Part shown: positions 1-6,673 of the stretch, piece by piece | Position numbering within the stretch: position 1 is the first letter of the stretch | Layout of the letters: each line of letters begins with the position of its first letter | Assembly (NCBI GenBank): GCA_012519365.1 | Contig: JAAYQH010000044.1 | Coordinates: 1-8,168 of the forward strand | Length of the DNA: 8,168 bases | Source of the DNA: Planctomycetota bacterium | GTDB lineage: Bacteria > Planctomycetota > Phycisphaerae > Sedimentisphaerales > Anaerohalosphaeraceae | Reading direction: 5' to 3' | The notes under the pieces: model-generated | Told to the model about the DNA's origin: nothing | Seen by the model: only the letters and a program-made list of their open reading frames with translations | The model's database searches: none | Program-made: the position numbers and the translations under genes

Positions 1-837
1 ATGCACGGCTTGCATATTTGGGTGACTTCGACTCAGGGGTTACTCTTGAACAATAATGAGTTTGGCGGCGAAATACCGGACATTAGAATCGAAAAGTACA
101 GAGATATTCAGGCGGATCCGACCCGCTCCCGTGAAGGCCCGATTCGGTTCATCGGCAAAGACTACACCGGCAAGGTTCATGCCGATGCCTATAGCGGGTA
201 TGATGAACTGTTCCGTGTCTCAAAGGCGACGGAAGTGGGGTGTAATGCGCACGCGCGGCGAAAGTTTGAGTACGCACTGGACAGCGATCCGGTTCGTGCC
301 GCTCGGATGCTGGTACTGTGGGGGCGTTTGTACGCGATTGAAAAACGCGCCAAAGACGAAGGTTACACGGACGAACAACTCTTGGCCGCTCGACAGGCCG
401 AGGCGGTGCCGATCTTCGATGAGAGTTGGGCAGCCCTGACCGAATACAAGGATCAGGTGTTGCCAAAAAGTCCGATGGGCAAGGCCATTGGGTACGCGAT
501 GAACCAGTGGGAGGCGTTGAAGTGGTACACCGGCGATCCGCAATTGAGCGTTGATAACAATGTCGCCGAGCGGATGCTTCGGATGGTTGTGATCGGCAGA
601 AAAAATTATCTGTTCGCCGGCAGTGAGGCCGGAGCCGAACGAGCGGCAATCATTTATAGTCTGGTGGCCAGCTGCAAATGGCACGGCCACGACCCCTTTG
701 CCTACTTCAATGACGTCCTCAAAAAGGTCACCACCTGGCCGGCCAGCAAAATCGACGACCTGCTTCCCGCCAACTGGACACCGCCGCCCAAATCAACCGC
801 CCCCAAGCTGAACCCGCTGCCCGATCAGGTCGCCTGA
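1..837 (+). CDS. IS66-family transposase, 5'-truncated (C-terminal catalytic part)
   Basis: This is the C-terminal part of a DDE transposase of the IS66 family, which moves the element by cut-and-paste or replicative transposition. Homology starts near residue 33-40 (DPTRSREGP) and continues through ADAYSGYD (catalytic Asp62), CNAHARRKF (residues 81-89), and VDNNVAERMLR (catalytic Glu190), followed by GRKNYLFAGSEAGAERAA and the usual DPFAYFNDVLKKV ending. IS66 transposases are normally about 500 residues. Here the N-terminal helix-turn-helix, the zinc-finger-like region and the first catalytic Asp are absent. The first ~35 residues of the open frame do not resemble the family and probably come from another sequence joined at about nt 100-120. 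The frame may extend left of the window, so the true start is unknown. No IS66 accessory genes (tnpA/tnpB type) are visible. The copy is very unlikely to be active. Family assignment is firm; the truncation is inferred from the family pattern. Confidence 0.88.
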   Translation: MHGLHIWVTSTQGLLLNNNEFGGEIPDIRIEKYRDIQADPTRSREGPIRFIGKDYTGKVHADAYSGYDELFRVSKATEVGCNAHARRKFEYALDSDPVRAARMLVLWGRLYAIEKRAKDEGYTDEQLLAARQAEAVPIFDESWAALTEYKDQVLPKSPMGKAIGYAMNQWEALKWYTGDPQLSVDNNVAERMLRMVVIGRKNYLFAGSEAGAERAAIIYSLVASCKWHGHDPFAYFNDVLKKVTTWPASKIDDLLPANWTPPPKSTAPKLNPLPDQVA

Positions 838-908
838 TAAAGATTACCCCTCACCAACCCGTCACCGCACCGCCAATTTGCCTGGGGTGTACTTCATCGA
901 GATGCTAC
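110..908 (+). mobile_element. IS66-type element remnant, left part missing
   Basis: This is the extent of recognisable IS66 sequence. The left limit is the point where transposase homology begins (about nt 100-115) and is approximate. The right limit is set at the GCTAC of 904-908. Read on the minus strand, the end is GTAGCATCTCGATGAAGTAC followed by ACCCC, which resembles the GTAA/GTAG-starting terminal repeats followed by a GTACACCCC-like stretch that I associate with this family. The matching left repeat and the usual 8-bp target duplication cannot be tested because the left end is gone. Confidence 0.5.
871..908. repeat. Putative IS66 right terminal inverted repeat
   Basis: The stretch lies about 35 bp after the transposase stop, where an IS66 right end is expected. 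On the minus strand it starts GTAGCATCTC, followed by a GAAGTACACCCC block. The assignment rests on position and resemblance only, since no partner repeat is present in the window. Confidence 0.35.
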
Positions 909-913
909 CCTAA

Positions 914-943
914 AATGCCTTGAAACAATTGTTTCAAGGCATT
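914..943. repeat. Perfect 30-bp palindrome between the IS remnant and tRNA-Asp
   Basis: AATGCCTTGAAACAA (914-928) is followed directly by its exact reverse complement (929-943), with no spacer. The 9-nt right-arm end AAGGCATTC (936-944) is repeated once more at 946-954, a 10-bp period. It sits 5 bp beyond the inferred IS end and 20 bp beyond the 3' end of the tRNA. It could act as a transcript-end hairpin for the tRNA: read on the minus strand, a short TTTT run follows the arm. The T-run is weak, so a terminator role is only a possibility. Other options are a protein-binding site or an end of a small mobile or repeat element. Confidence 0.6.
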
Positions 944-963
944 CTAAGGCATTCCAGCTCCAA

Positions 964-1037
964 CGAGGCCGAAGGGGCTCGAACCCTCAACCTTCGGATC
1001 GACAGTCCGATGCTCTAACCAATTGAGCTACGGCCCC
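964..1037 (-). tRNA. tRNA-Asp (anticodon GTC)
   Basis: The minus strand folds as a complete cloverleaf of 74 nt. The acceptor stem is GGGGCCG paired with CGGCCTC, with one G-T pair. The D arm is GCTC/GAGC around AATTGGTTA. The anticodon stem TCGGA/TCCGA encloses the loop CTGTCGA, giving anticodon GTC, which reads Asp codons GAC and GAT. The T arm is GAGGG-TTCGAGC-CCCTT. The discriminator base is G, as expected for tRNA-Asp. The bases after it are TTG, so CCA is not encoded and must be added by the nucleotidyltransferase. The gene is on the same strand as lon, downstream of it, but has its own promoter at 1053-1081. Confidence 0.95.
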
Positions 1038-1052
1038 AACCAAGGAAGGCTT

Positions 1053-1081
1053 ATTTAACAAAAAACCGGCTGTCCTGTCAA
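1053..1081 (-). promoter_or_regulatory. Promoter of tRNA-Asp
   Basis: Read on the minus strand: a perfect -35 TTGACA (1076-1081), a 17-bp spacer, and -10 TTAAAT (1053-1058, 4 of 6 matches). Transcription would start near 1046, leaving a leader of about 8 nt before the mature tRNA 5' end at 1037, as is common for single tRNA genes. Confidence 0.65.
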
Positions 1082-1155
1082 TACATTTTTGGGCTGTTCT
1101 TGTAATTTTTTGCCCGAGCTGTTTTTCGAATAAAAATCAAGGGTTCATCGTTTTA

Positions 1156-3606
1156 TCATGCCGCCCCGCCGGCCGTCGTAGAGGCTGTTTTTCGGCGGGG
1201 CCGGCGCGACGGCTTGTTCTGCGGCTCAAGAGCCGTTTCGAGGGCCTCCTGGGCATTAGAGACAAACACCATCTTCAGGCCGGACTTGGCTTCTTTCGGC
1301 ACATCAGCCAAATCTTTCGCGTTACGCGTGGGCAGGATAACCGTCTTAATGCCGGCCTGTTTGGCGGCCAAAATCTTTTCCTTGAGCCCCCCTATCGGCA
1401 AAACAAAACCTTTAAGGGTAATTTCCCCGGTCATTGCCACATCCGGCCGGGCCGGGCGGTTGGTCAACAACGACACCAGCGATGTAAACATCGTAATGCC
1501 CGCACTGGGGCCGTCCTTCGGCACCGCCCCCGCGGGCACGTGAACGTGGAAATCATTCTTCTCGAAGACCTGCGGTTCGATCTTTAGCGTTGCAGAATTG
1601 GCCTTGACCAGCGAAAAGGCCGCTTGGGCGCTTTCCTTCATCACCTCGCCGATTTGTCCGGTCAGCAACAGTTGTCCCTTGCCGGGCATCATCACCGATT
1701 CGACAAACAGAATCTCGCCGCCGACCGGCGTATAGGCCAAGCCCGTCACCACGCCCGGCACAGCCGTTCGCAGGGCCAGTTCCGATTCATATTTTCGCGG
1801 GCCGAGAATCGCCGGCAGGTCCTTGGCCGTGATCGTCATTCGCCGCCGTTTTTTCTCGGCAATCTGCGTAGCCGCATAACGGCAAATCGACCCGATGGTG
1901 CGTTCCAGATTGCGAACGCCCGCCTCGTTGGTATAGGACTGAATCAGCTCCAGCAAGACATCATCGCGAAGGGTCAGCTGATTCTTTTTCAGCCCGTTTT
2001 CCTGAATCTGTCGGACGACAAGGTACTTTTTGGCAATCTGTAATTTTTCGAGGGGCGTATAGCCGGGCAGTTCCAGTACCTCCATACGATCCATCAGTGC
2101 CGGCGGTATCGGCTCGGTATAATTGGCCGTGCCGATAAACATCACATCCGACAAATCGAATGGCTGATCCAGATAATGGTCGGTAAAACTGTTGTTCTGT
2201 TCCGGATCGAGCACCTCCAGCAGAGCCGAAGCCGGATCGCCGCGAAAATCCTGTCCGATCTTGTCCATCTCATCGAGCATAAACACCGGATTTTTGGATT
2301 CGCACTTGCGAAGTTCCTGCAAAATGCGCCCCGGCAACGCGCCGATATAGGTGCGTCGATGGCCGCGAATGTCGGCCTCGTCCCGAATGCCGCCCAGCGA
2401 AATGCGAACAAATTTGCGCCCCATTGCCCGCGCAATCGAGCGGCCAAGACTGGTCTTGCCAACGCCTGGCGGCCCGACAAAACAAAGAATCGGGCTTTTT
2501 CCGTGAGGGTTCAGTTGGCGGACCGCCAGAAACTCCAGGATCCGCCGCTTGACCTTGTCCAGGCCGTAATGTTCCCGATTGAGAATCCGCCGGGCGCGGG
2601 CAATATCAATCCGATCCTCGGTGGCTTTGGCCCACGGCAATTCGCACATCCAATCCAAATAGGTACGAAGCACACTGTACTCCGGTGAGGCCGGCGGCAT
2701 CTTGTTCAAGCGATCCAGTTCGCGCAGGGCCTCTGCCTCCACCTCTTTAGGCATCCGGGCAGCCTTGATTTGGGCCTGGATTTCTTTGGTCTCCTCGGCA
2801 CGTCGATCATCCTGTCCCAGCTCAGCCTGGATCGCCTTGAGTTCTTCCTGTAAAAAATATTCACGCTGGCTCTTATCGATCGACTCGCGAACCTGCCCCT
2901 GAATTTTGTGGCTCAGTTCGAGCACCTCAAGTTGGTTGGCCAGGGCAACCGATATCTTTTCCAGGCGGCGATAGGTATCCAGCTGCTCAAGGAGTTCTTG
3001 TTTTTCCTCGAGCGGGATGTTCAGGGTAGCGGCCAGAAAATCCGCCAGCGCCGACGGATCCTGGATATTTTCCAGCAGCATCGACGTTTCTTCGGGCATA
3101 TTGGGGCTCAGCGCCACCACCCGATTGGCGGTGTTACGGACACTCATCACAAGGGCCTGCAATTGTTTGGTACGGCGCGTTCGCGTCTTGAGCATTCTGA
3201 CGCGAGCCTTAAGATACGGCTCTGAGGCGACATACTCAATCACCTCAAATCGGGCAATGCCGTGTACGATCATATTGATCGAGCCCCGAGGCATCTTGAT
3301 GACCTTCAGCACAGAGGCGGCCGTGCCCACGCGATATAAATCCTCTTCGGCAGGGTCGTCTATCTCAGGGTCTTTCTGGGCCACCAACCCGAAAATTGTT
3401 TCCTGAGGAATCAGGTCGGAAACAAGTTTCTTGCTACGCTCACGCCCTATCGCCAACGGCATCACCGTCCCCGGAAAGGCCACGGCACTGCGAATCGGCA
3501 AAATGCCCATCTGCTCGGGCAACTGAAATTCCGTATCCTCATTTTCCGTTTTTTTAGAGGCTGCCGGTGCATTCGGATCTACTTCGATCAGTTCTATCAG
3601 TCGCAT
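1156..3606 (-). CDS. lon: ATP-dependent protease Lon (LonA type)
   Basis: Lon is a cytosolic hexameric AAA+ serine protease that degrades misfolded and regulatory proteins. The 816-residue product is close to the usual LonA length. The order is an N-terminal substrate-binding LON domain (about 32-230, starting at ILPIRSAVAFPG), a coiled-coil helical region (about 235-330, with KSQREYFLQEELKAIQAELG), the AAA+ module and the protease domain. Walker A is GPPGVGKT (378-385), Walker B VFMLDE (441-446), sensor 1 Asn495, arginine finger Arg507 and sensor 2 Arg565. The proteolytic dyad is Ser701 (PKDGPSAG) and Lys744 (GGLKEK), with the 43-residue spacing seen in E. coli Lon. All key residues are intact. 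The tail after about 797 is basic (RRPRRK), then Ala/Gly/Thr-rich. The start ATG at 3604-3606 has an AAGGAAG purine run immediately upstream, at unusually short spacing. No CIRCE-type heat-shock operator is visible. Confidence 0.97.
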   Translation of the reverse strand: MRLIELIEVDPNAPAASKKTENEDTEFQLPEQMGILPIRSAVAFPGTVMPLAIGRERSKKLVSDLIPQETIFGLVAQKDPEIDDPAEEDLYRVGTAASVLKVIKMPRGSINMIVHGIARFEVIEYVASEPYLKARVRMLKTRTRRTKQLQALVMSVRNTANRVVALSPNMPEETSMLLENIQDPSALADFLAATLNIPLEEKQELLEQLDTYRRLEKISVALANQLEVLELSHKIQGQVRESIDKSQREYFLQEELKAIQAELGQDDRRAEETKEIQAQIKAARMPKEVEAEALRELDRLNKMPPASPEYSVLRTYLDWMCELPWAKATEDRIDIARARRILNREHYGLDKVKRRILEFLAVRQLNPHGKSPILCFVGPPGVGKTSLGRSIARAMGRKFVRISLGGIRDEADIRGHRRTYIGALPGRILQELRKCESKNPVFMLDEMDKIGQDFRGDPASALLEVLDPEQNNSFTDHYLDQPFDLSDVMFIGTANYTEPIPPALMDRMEVLELPGYTPLEKLQIAKKYLVVRQIQENGLKKNQLTLRDDVLLELIQSYTNEAGVRNLERTIGSICRYAATQIAEKKRRRMTITAKDLPAILGPRKYESELALRTAVPGVVTGLAYTPVGGEILFVESVMMPGKGQLLLTGQIGEVMKESAQAAFSLVKANSATLKIEPQVFEKNDFHVHVPAGAVPKDGPSAGITMFTSLVSLLTNRPARPDVAMTGEITLKGFVLPIGGLKEKILAAKQAGIKTVILPTRNAKDLADVPKEAKSGLKMVFVSNAQEALETALEPQNKPSRRPRRKTASTTAGGAA

Positions 3607-3661
3607 ACTTCCTTTTCTATACTTAGTCTATCTATATTTCAAATGTCTTCTTTGCGGCGTT

Positions 3662-3690
3662 ATCATAACGGAAAAAGAACGCGCTGAAAA
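3662..3690 (-). promoter_or_regulatory. Candidate promoter of lon
   Basis: On the minus strand, TTTTCA (3685-3690, 4 of 6 matches to the -35 consensus) is followed by a 17-bp spacer and TATGAT (3662-3667, 5 of 6 matches to the -10). Transcription would start near 3655, giving a leader of about 48 nt before the lon ATG. This is a housekeeping-type match in a 210-bp intergenic gap, and it is based on pattern only. Confidence 0.4.
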
Positions 3691-3816
3691 GACTTATTAT
3701 TCGACACCCGGCCGGTCTTTTATGCCAAAACAAAGGGCTTTGGGCCAAAAAAACGCAAACGGGAAACAGCAAGGGGCTCTCCCTTGAAACACGCTTAACA
3801 AAACGCTCAAGACGGG

Positions 3817-4239
3817 TTATTGCATCCGCTTGCGCGTGCTTAACAAAACAATGTCTTTCAACGCCTGCTCGTTTTTGGCGTTAATCCATTCCTTGTCGAA
3901 ATTGGGGGTCTGTACAATATACGCAATAGCGGCAAGGACCCTGAGGTAAAAATTGCGAAGGTCTCGCGTACCAACCAGCACAAACACCGTAACGATCGAG
4001 GGCGCTTTGTCTGAAAAACGAATCCCCGGCCGGCATCGGGCAATAACCATCTCAAATTTGCCTTGTCCTTCGATGACGATATGCGGCACCGCCAGTGTCT
4101 GGCTCAGCACGGTACTATATTGGGTTTCTCTGCCCATTAAGAGACGTTTTATTGTCTCGGCGTCCTCGGACGGACAGCCTTTCGGCCAAAGGCGAAGCAA
4201 CACGGTCAAAAAAAACGTCCAGGCTGAGCGGTTCGTCAA
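3817..4239 (-). pseudogene. Permease fragment 3: PTS EIIA-2 (PtsN-like) domain
   Basis: From about residue 24 of this frame (SEDAETIKRLLMGRE) the sequence follows the EIIA-2 fold through STVLSQTLAVPHI, where His53 matches the phosphorylated His of PtsN/EIIA-Fru proteins. It continues through KFEMVIARCRPGIRF and VFVLVGTRD to a helical end (FYLRVLAAIAYIVQ, then a short tail). The preceding residues of this frame (TFFLTVLLRLWPKG) are a shadow: the true domain start is in the frame of fragment 2, which overlaps over 4115-4239. In intact relatives this domain is the cytoplasmic tail of the permease and would act as a regulatory phospho-acceptor or sensor, not as a sugar transporter. No EIIB, EIIC, HPr or EI gene is near. 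No clear intrinsic terminator follows the stop. Confidence 0.7.
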
Positions 4240-5461
4240 TATCGAGACAAATCGCGTTTTCTATCAGTGCATCAATCTGATCCTGAACAATTTCATCGCG
4301 TTCGCGAATGATTTCTTTCAATTCCGTTTCGAGGGTGCCGGTAACCAATTCTTTATCTGTAATTCGATTGACCAGATGCAGCAGGGCCGATTCCTTTTCC
4401 ACTTTCTTCCTGCCGTAAAACCAGTAAAAAGAAAACCCCGCCAACACAATCAGGGCCGTAACGTAAAAGGCGTCTTCGCCCATTTGAAAAAGGATAAACG
4501 TAAATCCTATGAGCGCGGCCACGGGCAGCCAAGGATAAAACGGCGTTCGAAAAACCGGTCGATAGTTCTGCACCTTGCTTTCACGAAGAATGATGACCGA
4601 ACTGTTGGCAAGCATAAAACCAAGCACAAACGCCGTTGAAGCGGCTTTGACCAACACATCAAGATTCAAAAACACCATCGCCAGAATCACAAGCCCAGTC
4701 ACTAAAATCGCCATATACGGTGTCTCGTATCGTTTGCCGATACCGGACAGAAAAGGCGGCAATAAATTGTCTTTGCTCAGCGCCAACAGATACCGGCTGG
4801 CGGTCATAATGCCTGCATTGGCCGTCGTGATAAACGCCAGGGCCGCAGCGATGCCCACGACGAAAACGCCGGTCTTTCCCCAAAAGACCGAAGCGGCGTC
4901 GGTAACAGGGGTCAGTGAATGATCCAGTTGATCGGCCCCCAGCACGCCGCTGGTAACAAAAACCATCAACGGATAAAGAACAATCATCACACTCAAGGCA
5001 AGGAGCATACCGCGCGGAATGACACGACCGGGATTTTTTATTTCCCCGGCAACGCTTGCCACCTTAATCAAGCCGCCATAAGAGACAAACACAAATCCCG
5101 TCGTGGCCAAAACCGATCTAAACCCATACGGGGCGAACGGCTCAAAATGCCGTATATTAACGTGTGGAAAGCCCTTGAGAAGAAAGGAAATCATTAACCC
5201 AAGCAGCAGCACAAGAGCAACCTGAACACCAGCGGCTTGTTTTACCCCTCGAAGATTGAACAACACAAATACCCCACACAACAGCGCCGCCATAATATGC
5301 CAACTGAGCGGTACAAAAGACGCAGCCAAAACCGACATCCCGATCAATGCGAACGCACTTTTGGTGCAAAGGCTAAACCAACTCAGCAAGCCCGCTATGG
5401 TCCCGACGGTCAAACCCAGGCCGCGGGAGATATAAAAATAATCGCCCCCGGCTTTGGGCAT
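4115..5461 (-). CDS. Permease fragment 2: APC amino-acid permease TM3-TM12 plus linker (lacks TM1-TM2)
   Basis: This is the longest piece of the broken transporter: 448 residues from an internal ATG that in intact relatives is the Met of MPKAGGDYFYISR, just after TM2. Family motifs include FVSYGGLIKVASVAGEIKNPGR (TM6 region, 125-146) and ANAGIMTASRYLLALSKDNLLP (TM8 region, 214-235). About ten hydrophobic segments are visible, near 15-36, 48-70, 80-97, 116-138, 151-172, 196-218, 249-270, 272-294, 311-326 and 330-349. A charged helical linker follows (about 352-400, TETELKEIIRERDEIVQDQ with its start at LETELKE), then the beginning of the EIIA-like domain (DEPLSLDVFFDRVASPLAERLSV). The last ~18 residues are out of frame. 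If translated alone, it would lack the TM1 substrate site and is unlikely to transport. Substrate cannot be predicted. Confidence 0.75.
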   Translation of the reverse strand: MPKAGGDYFYISRGLGLTVGTIAGLLSWFSLCTKSAFALIGMSVLAASFVPLSWHIMAALLCGVFVLFNLRGVKQAAGVQVALVLLLGLMISFLLKGFPHVNIRHFEPFAPYGFRSVLATTGFVFVSYGGLIKVASVAGEIKNPGRVIPRGMLLALSVMIVLYPLMVFVTSGVLGADQLDHSLTPVTDAASVFWGKTGVFVVGIAAALAFITTANAGIMTASRYLLALSKDNLLPPFLSGIGKRYETPYMAILVTGLVILAMVFLNLDVLVKAASTAFVLGFMLANSSVIILRESKVQNYRPVFRTPFYPWLPVAALIGFTFILFQMGEDAFYVTALIVLAGFSFYWFYGRKKVEKESALLHLVNRITDKELVTGTLETELKEIIRERDEIVQDQIDALIENAICLDIDEPLSLDVFFDRVASPLAERLSVRGRRDNKTSLNGQRNPI

Positions 5462-5582
5462 GGGCCAGCCCAGGCAAGACGAAAATCCCCGAACTAATCA
5501 TCGCCCCGGCCGCGATACAGAACACATGAAGGAGATTTAGTTGTTTCGTAAGCTTGCCCATCGTCTTTTGCTGCGCCTTCAA
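5373..5582 (-). pseudogene. Permease fragment 1: N-terminus and TM1
   Basis: Only the first ~43 residues of this frame are permease-like: KLTKQLNLLHVFCIAAGAMISSGIFVLPGLAHA. The GAMISSGIF stretch is the conserved unwound segment of TM1 that binds the substrate backbone in APC transporters. After that the frame reads an Arg-rich, non-family sequence to its stop, which is the shadow of fragment 2. A TTG at 5580-5582 has AGGA 4 nt upstream. The ATG at 5559-5561 (MGKLTKQ) is the alternative start, with GAAGG 14 nt upstream. The ~130-bp gap upstream to the reductase gene shows no convincing promoter. Confidence 0.7.
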
Positions 5583-5710
5583 AAAGTCCTGCTGTCATTG
5601 TGCTCTATGAAAATTTTACCTACAGGCAAGCCAACCGTCATCTGCCTCAGCCCCGTTAACGCAACCCTGTTTCGTCCGATATAAGTGAAATTGGAACGTT
5701 CCTTTTATTC

Positions 5711-6673
5711 TCAGGGAATCAGCACGATTTTACCGTAATGGGCCGCTTCCATCACCTGCCGATGGGCCTCGGGGGCCTGCTCAAGCGGCAATTCCTGTCC
5801 GATGACCGGATGCAAGTGCCCTGCTTCCAGGCCAGCCTGGATCCGTCCATAAATCACCGCCCGTTGTTTGGCATCGGCGTTCATCAGGCTCATACCGAGG
5901 ATATTCAGATCGCGTGACATCGTTTTCCGGGGGTCGATCTCAATGCGGCCGCGACTGCCGATGACGACCACAGTGCCGTGCGGCGCAAGGGCATCCAAAT
6001 CGCCGTCCAAATTGACATTGGCCAGCATTTCCAGGATGATATCGACACCGCGTCCACCGGTCAGTTGTTTAACCGCCTCAAAATGCCCCGCGTCGTGGTG
6101 ATCCAGCACGTGCCTGGCGCCCTGCTGGCGGACCAGTCGGCGCCCCTTGTCCGTACCGGCCGTGGCAAAGACGGTCAATCCGGCCGCCGCGGCCAATTGC
6201 ACCGCCGCGATGCCGACGCCGCCGCTGGCACCATGCACCAGGACCGTCTGGCCAAACTGCGCCTTGGCCCGTCCCAACAACGCCTGGCAAGCCGTGCCAT
6301 AGGGCGTGCCCAGAGCCGCACCCTGCGAAAAACTAATCTGCTCGGGCAGGCGAAACACCTGTTCGGACGTACACAGCACCTGCTCGGCATAGGTCCCCGT
6401 CAGCGACCCGCTGACAAAGACCCGATCGCCGGGCTGAAATCCCGTAACACCTTGGCCGGTCTGTACGACCACGCCGGCGGCATCAAAACCCGGCGTATAG
6501 GGCAGATTCATTTTAATCGGATACCATCCCTCGCGAATGTACGTATCCACCGGATTGACGCCGGCCGCCTTGACGGCCACCACAATCTGCCCCGGCCCTG
6601 CCGACAGGTCGGGCACCTGCCGCAGTTTCATTACCTCCGGCGGGCCAAATTGGTCAACGCAAATCGCTTTCAT
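5711..6673 (-). CDS. Zeta-crystallin-type NADPH:quinone oxidoreductase (zinc-free MDR)
   Basis: This is a cytosolic medium-chain dehydrogenase/reductase that would transfer electrons from NADPH to quinones or related alpha,beta-unsaturated carbonyls. It is 320 residues, close to the ~325-330 of the family. The GroES-like N-domain carries VKAAGVNPVDTYIREG and LPYTPGFDAAGVV. The Rossmann domain has the AxxGxxG nucleotide motif in HGASGGVG (147-154). The C-terminal IILEMLANVNL...VVIGSRGRIEIDPRKTM pattern is characteristic of the vertebrate CRYZ subgroup and is close to it. The structural-zinc Cys cluster and catalytic zinc ligands are absent, as expected for quinone reductases. It could be called qor by general annotation habit. 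It is the second gene of an operon: its ATG overlaps the stop of the DJ-1 gene by ATGA (6670-6673), with a GAAGG run 10 nt upstream, so translational coupling is likely. Confidence 0.92.
   Translation of the reverse strand: MKAICVDQFGPPEVMKLRQVPDLSAGPGQIVVAVKAAGVNPVDTYIREGWYPIKMNLPYTPGFDAAGVVVQTGQGVTGFQPGDRVFVSGSLTGTYAEQVLCTSEQVFRLPEQISFSQGAALGTPYGTACQALLGRAKAQFGQTVLVHGASGGVGIAAVQLAAAAGLTVFATAGTDKGRRLVRQQGARHVLDHHDAGHFEAVKQLTGGRGVDIILEMLANVNLDGDLDALAPHGTVVVIGSRGRIEIDPRKTMSRDLNILGMSLMNADAKQRAVIYGRIQAGLEAGHLHPVIGQELPLEQAPEAHRQVMEAAHYGKIVLIP

Larger units (their letters stand above)
3817..5582 (-). pseudogene. APC-family amino-acid permease with C-terminal PTS EIIA-like domain, broken in two places
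   Basis: One ancestral gene is spread over three frames, detailed in the next three entries. It would have encoded an inner-membrane amino-acid transporter (APC superfamily, normally 12 TM) followed by a helical linker and a cytoplasmic EIIA-2/PtsN-like domain. Lesion 1 (about 5455-5470): the TM1 segment ending FVLPGLAHA runs straight into MPKAGGDYFYISR in another frame. The TM2 region that normally lies between these motifs is missing, about 100 nt or somewhat more by comparison with the family layout. Lesion 2 (about 4168): one extra C in the minus-strand run CTGTCCGTCCGAGGAC shifts the frame at the start of the EIIA domain. Removing it restores LAERLSV-EDAETIKRLL. Two independent lesions favour real decay over a single sequencing error. 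The possible starts are TTG (5582) or ATG (5561). Confidence 0.72.

Noticed and set aside
964..1037. tRNA-Asp as an attachment site of an integrated island
   Set aside because: No integrase gene and no repeat of the tRNA 3' end are in the window, and IS66 elements do not use tRNA attachment sites.
1091..1115. GGGC...GCCC hairpin with T-runs after lon as a lon terminator
   Set aside because: The stem is 4 bp with a 17-nt loop, and the T-run lies within the loop rather than after the stem on the transcribed strand.
1624..2688. Long open frames on the plus strand opposite lon
   Set aside because: They are antisense shadows of the well-conserved Lon coding sequence and show no recognisable domain or ribosome site.
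3687..3721. AAAAGAC...GTCTTTT inverted repeat enclosing CCGGCCGG
   Set aside because: The arms are only 7 bp and A/T-rich with a 21-nt loop, and they overlap the candidate lon promoter. It is too weak to call as a terminator or operator.
3770..3786. CAAGGG-GCTCT-CCCTTG hairpin downstream of the permease pseudogene as its terminator
   Set aside because: The 6-bp stem is perfect, but no T-run follows directly on the minus strand. The nearest T7 is about 16 nt away, so I do not call a terminator.
5693..5702. GGAACGTTCC palindrome after the quinone reductase gene
   Set aside because: It is a 10-bp palindrome without loop or T-run. It could be chance, and no regulator site of this form can be supported.
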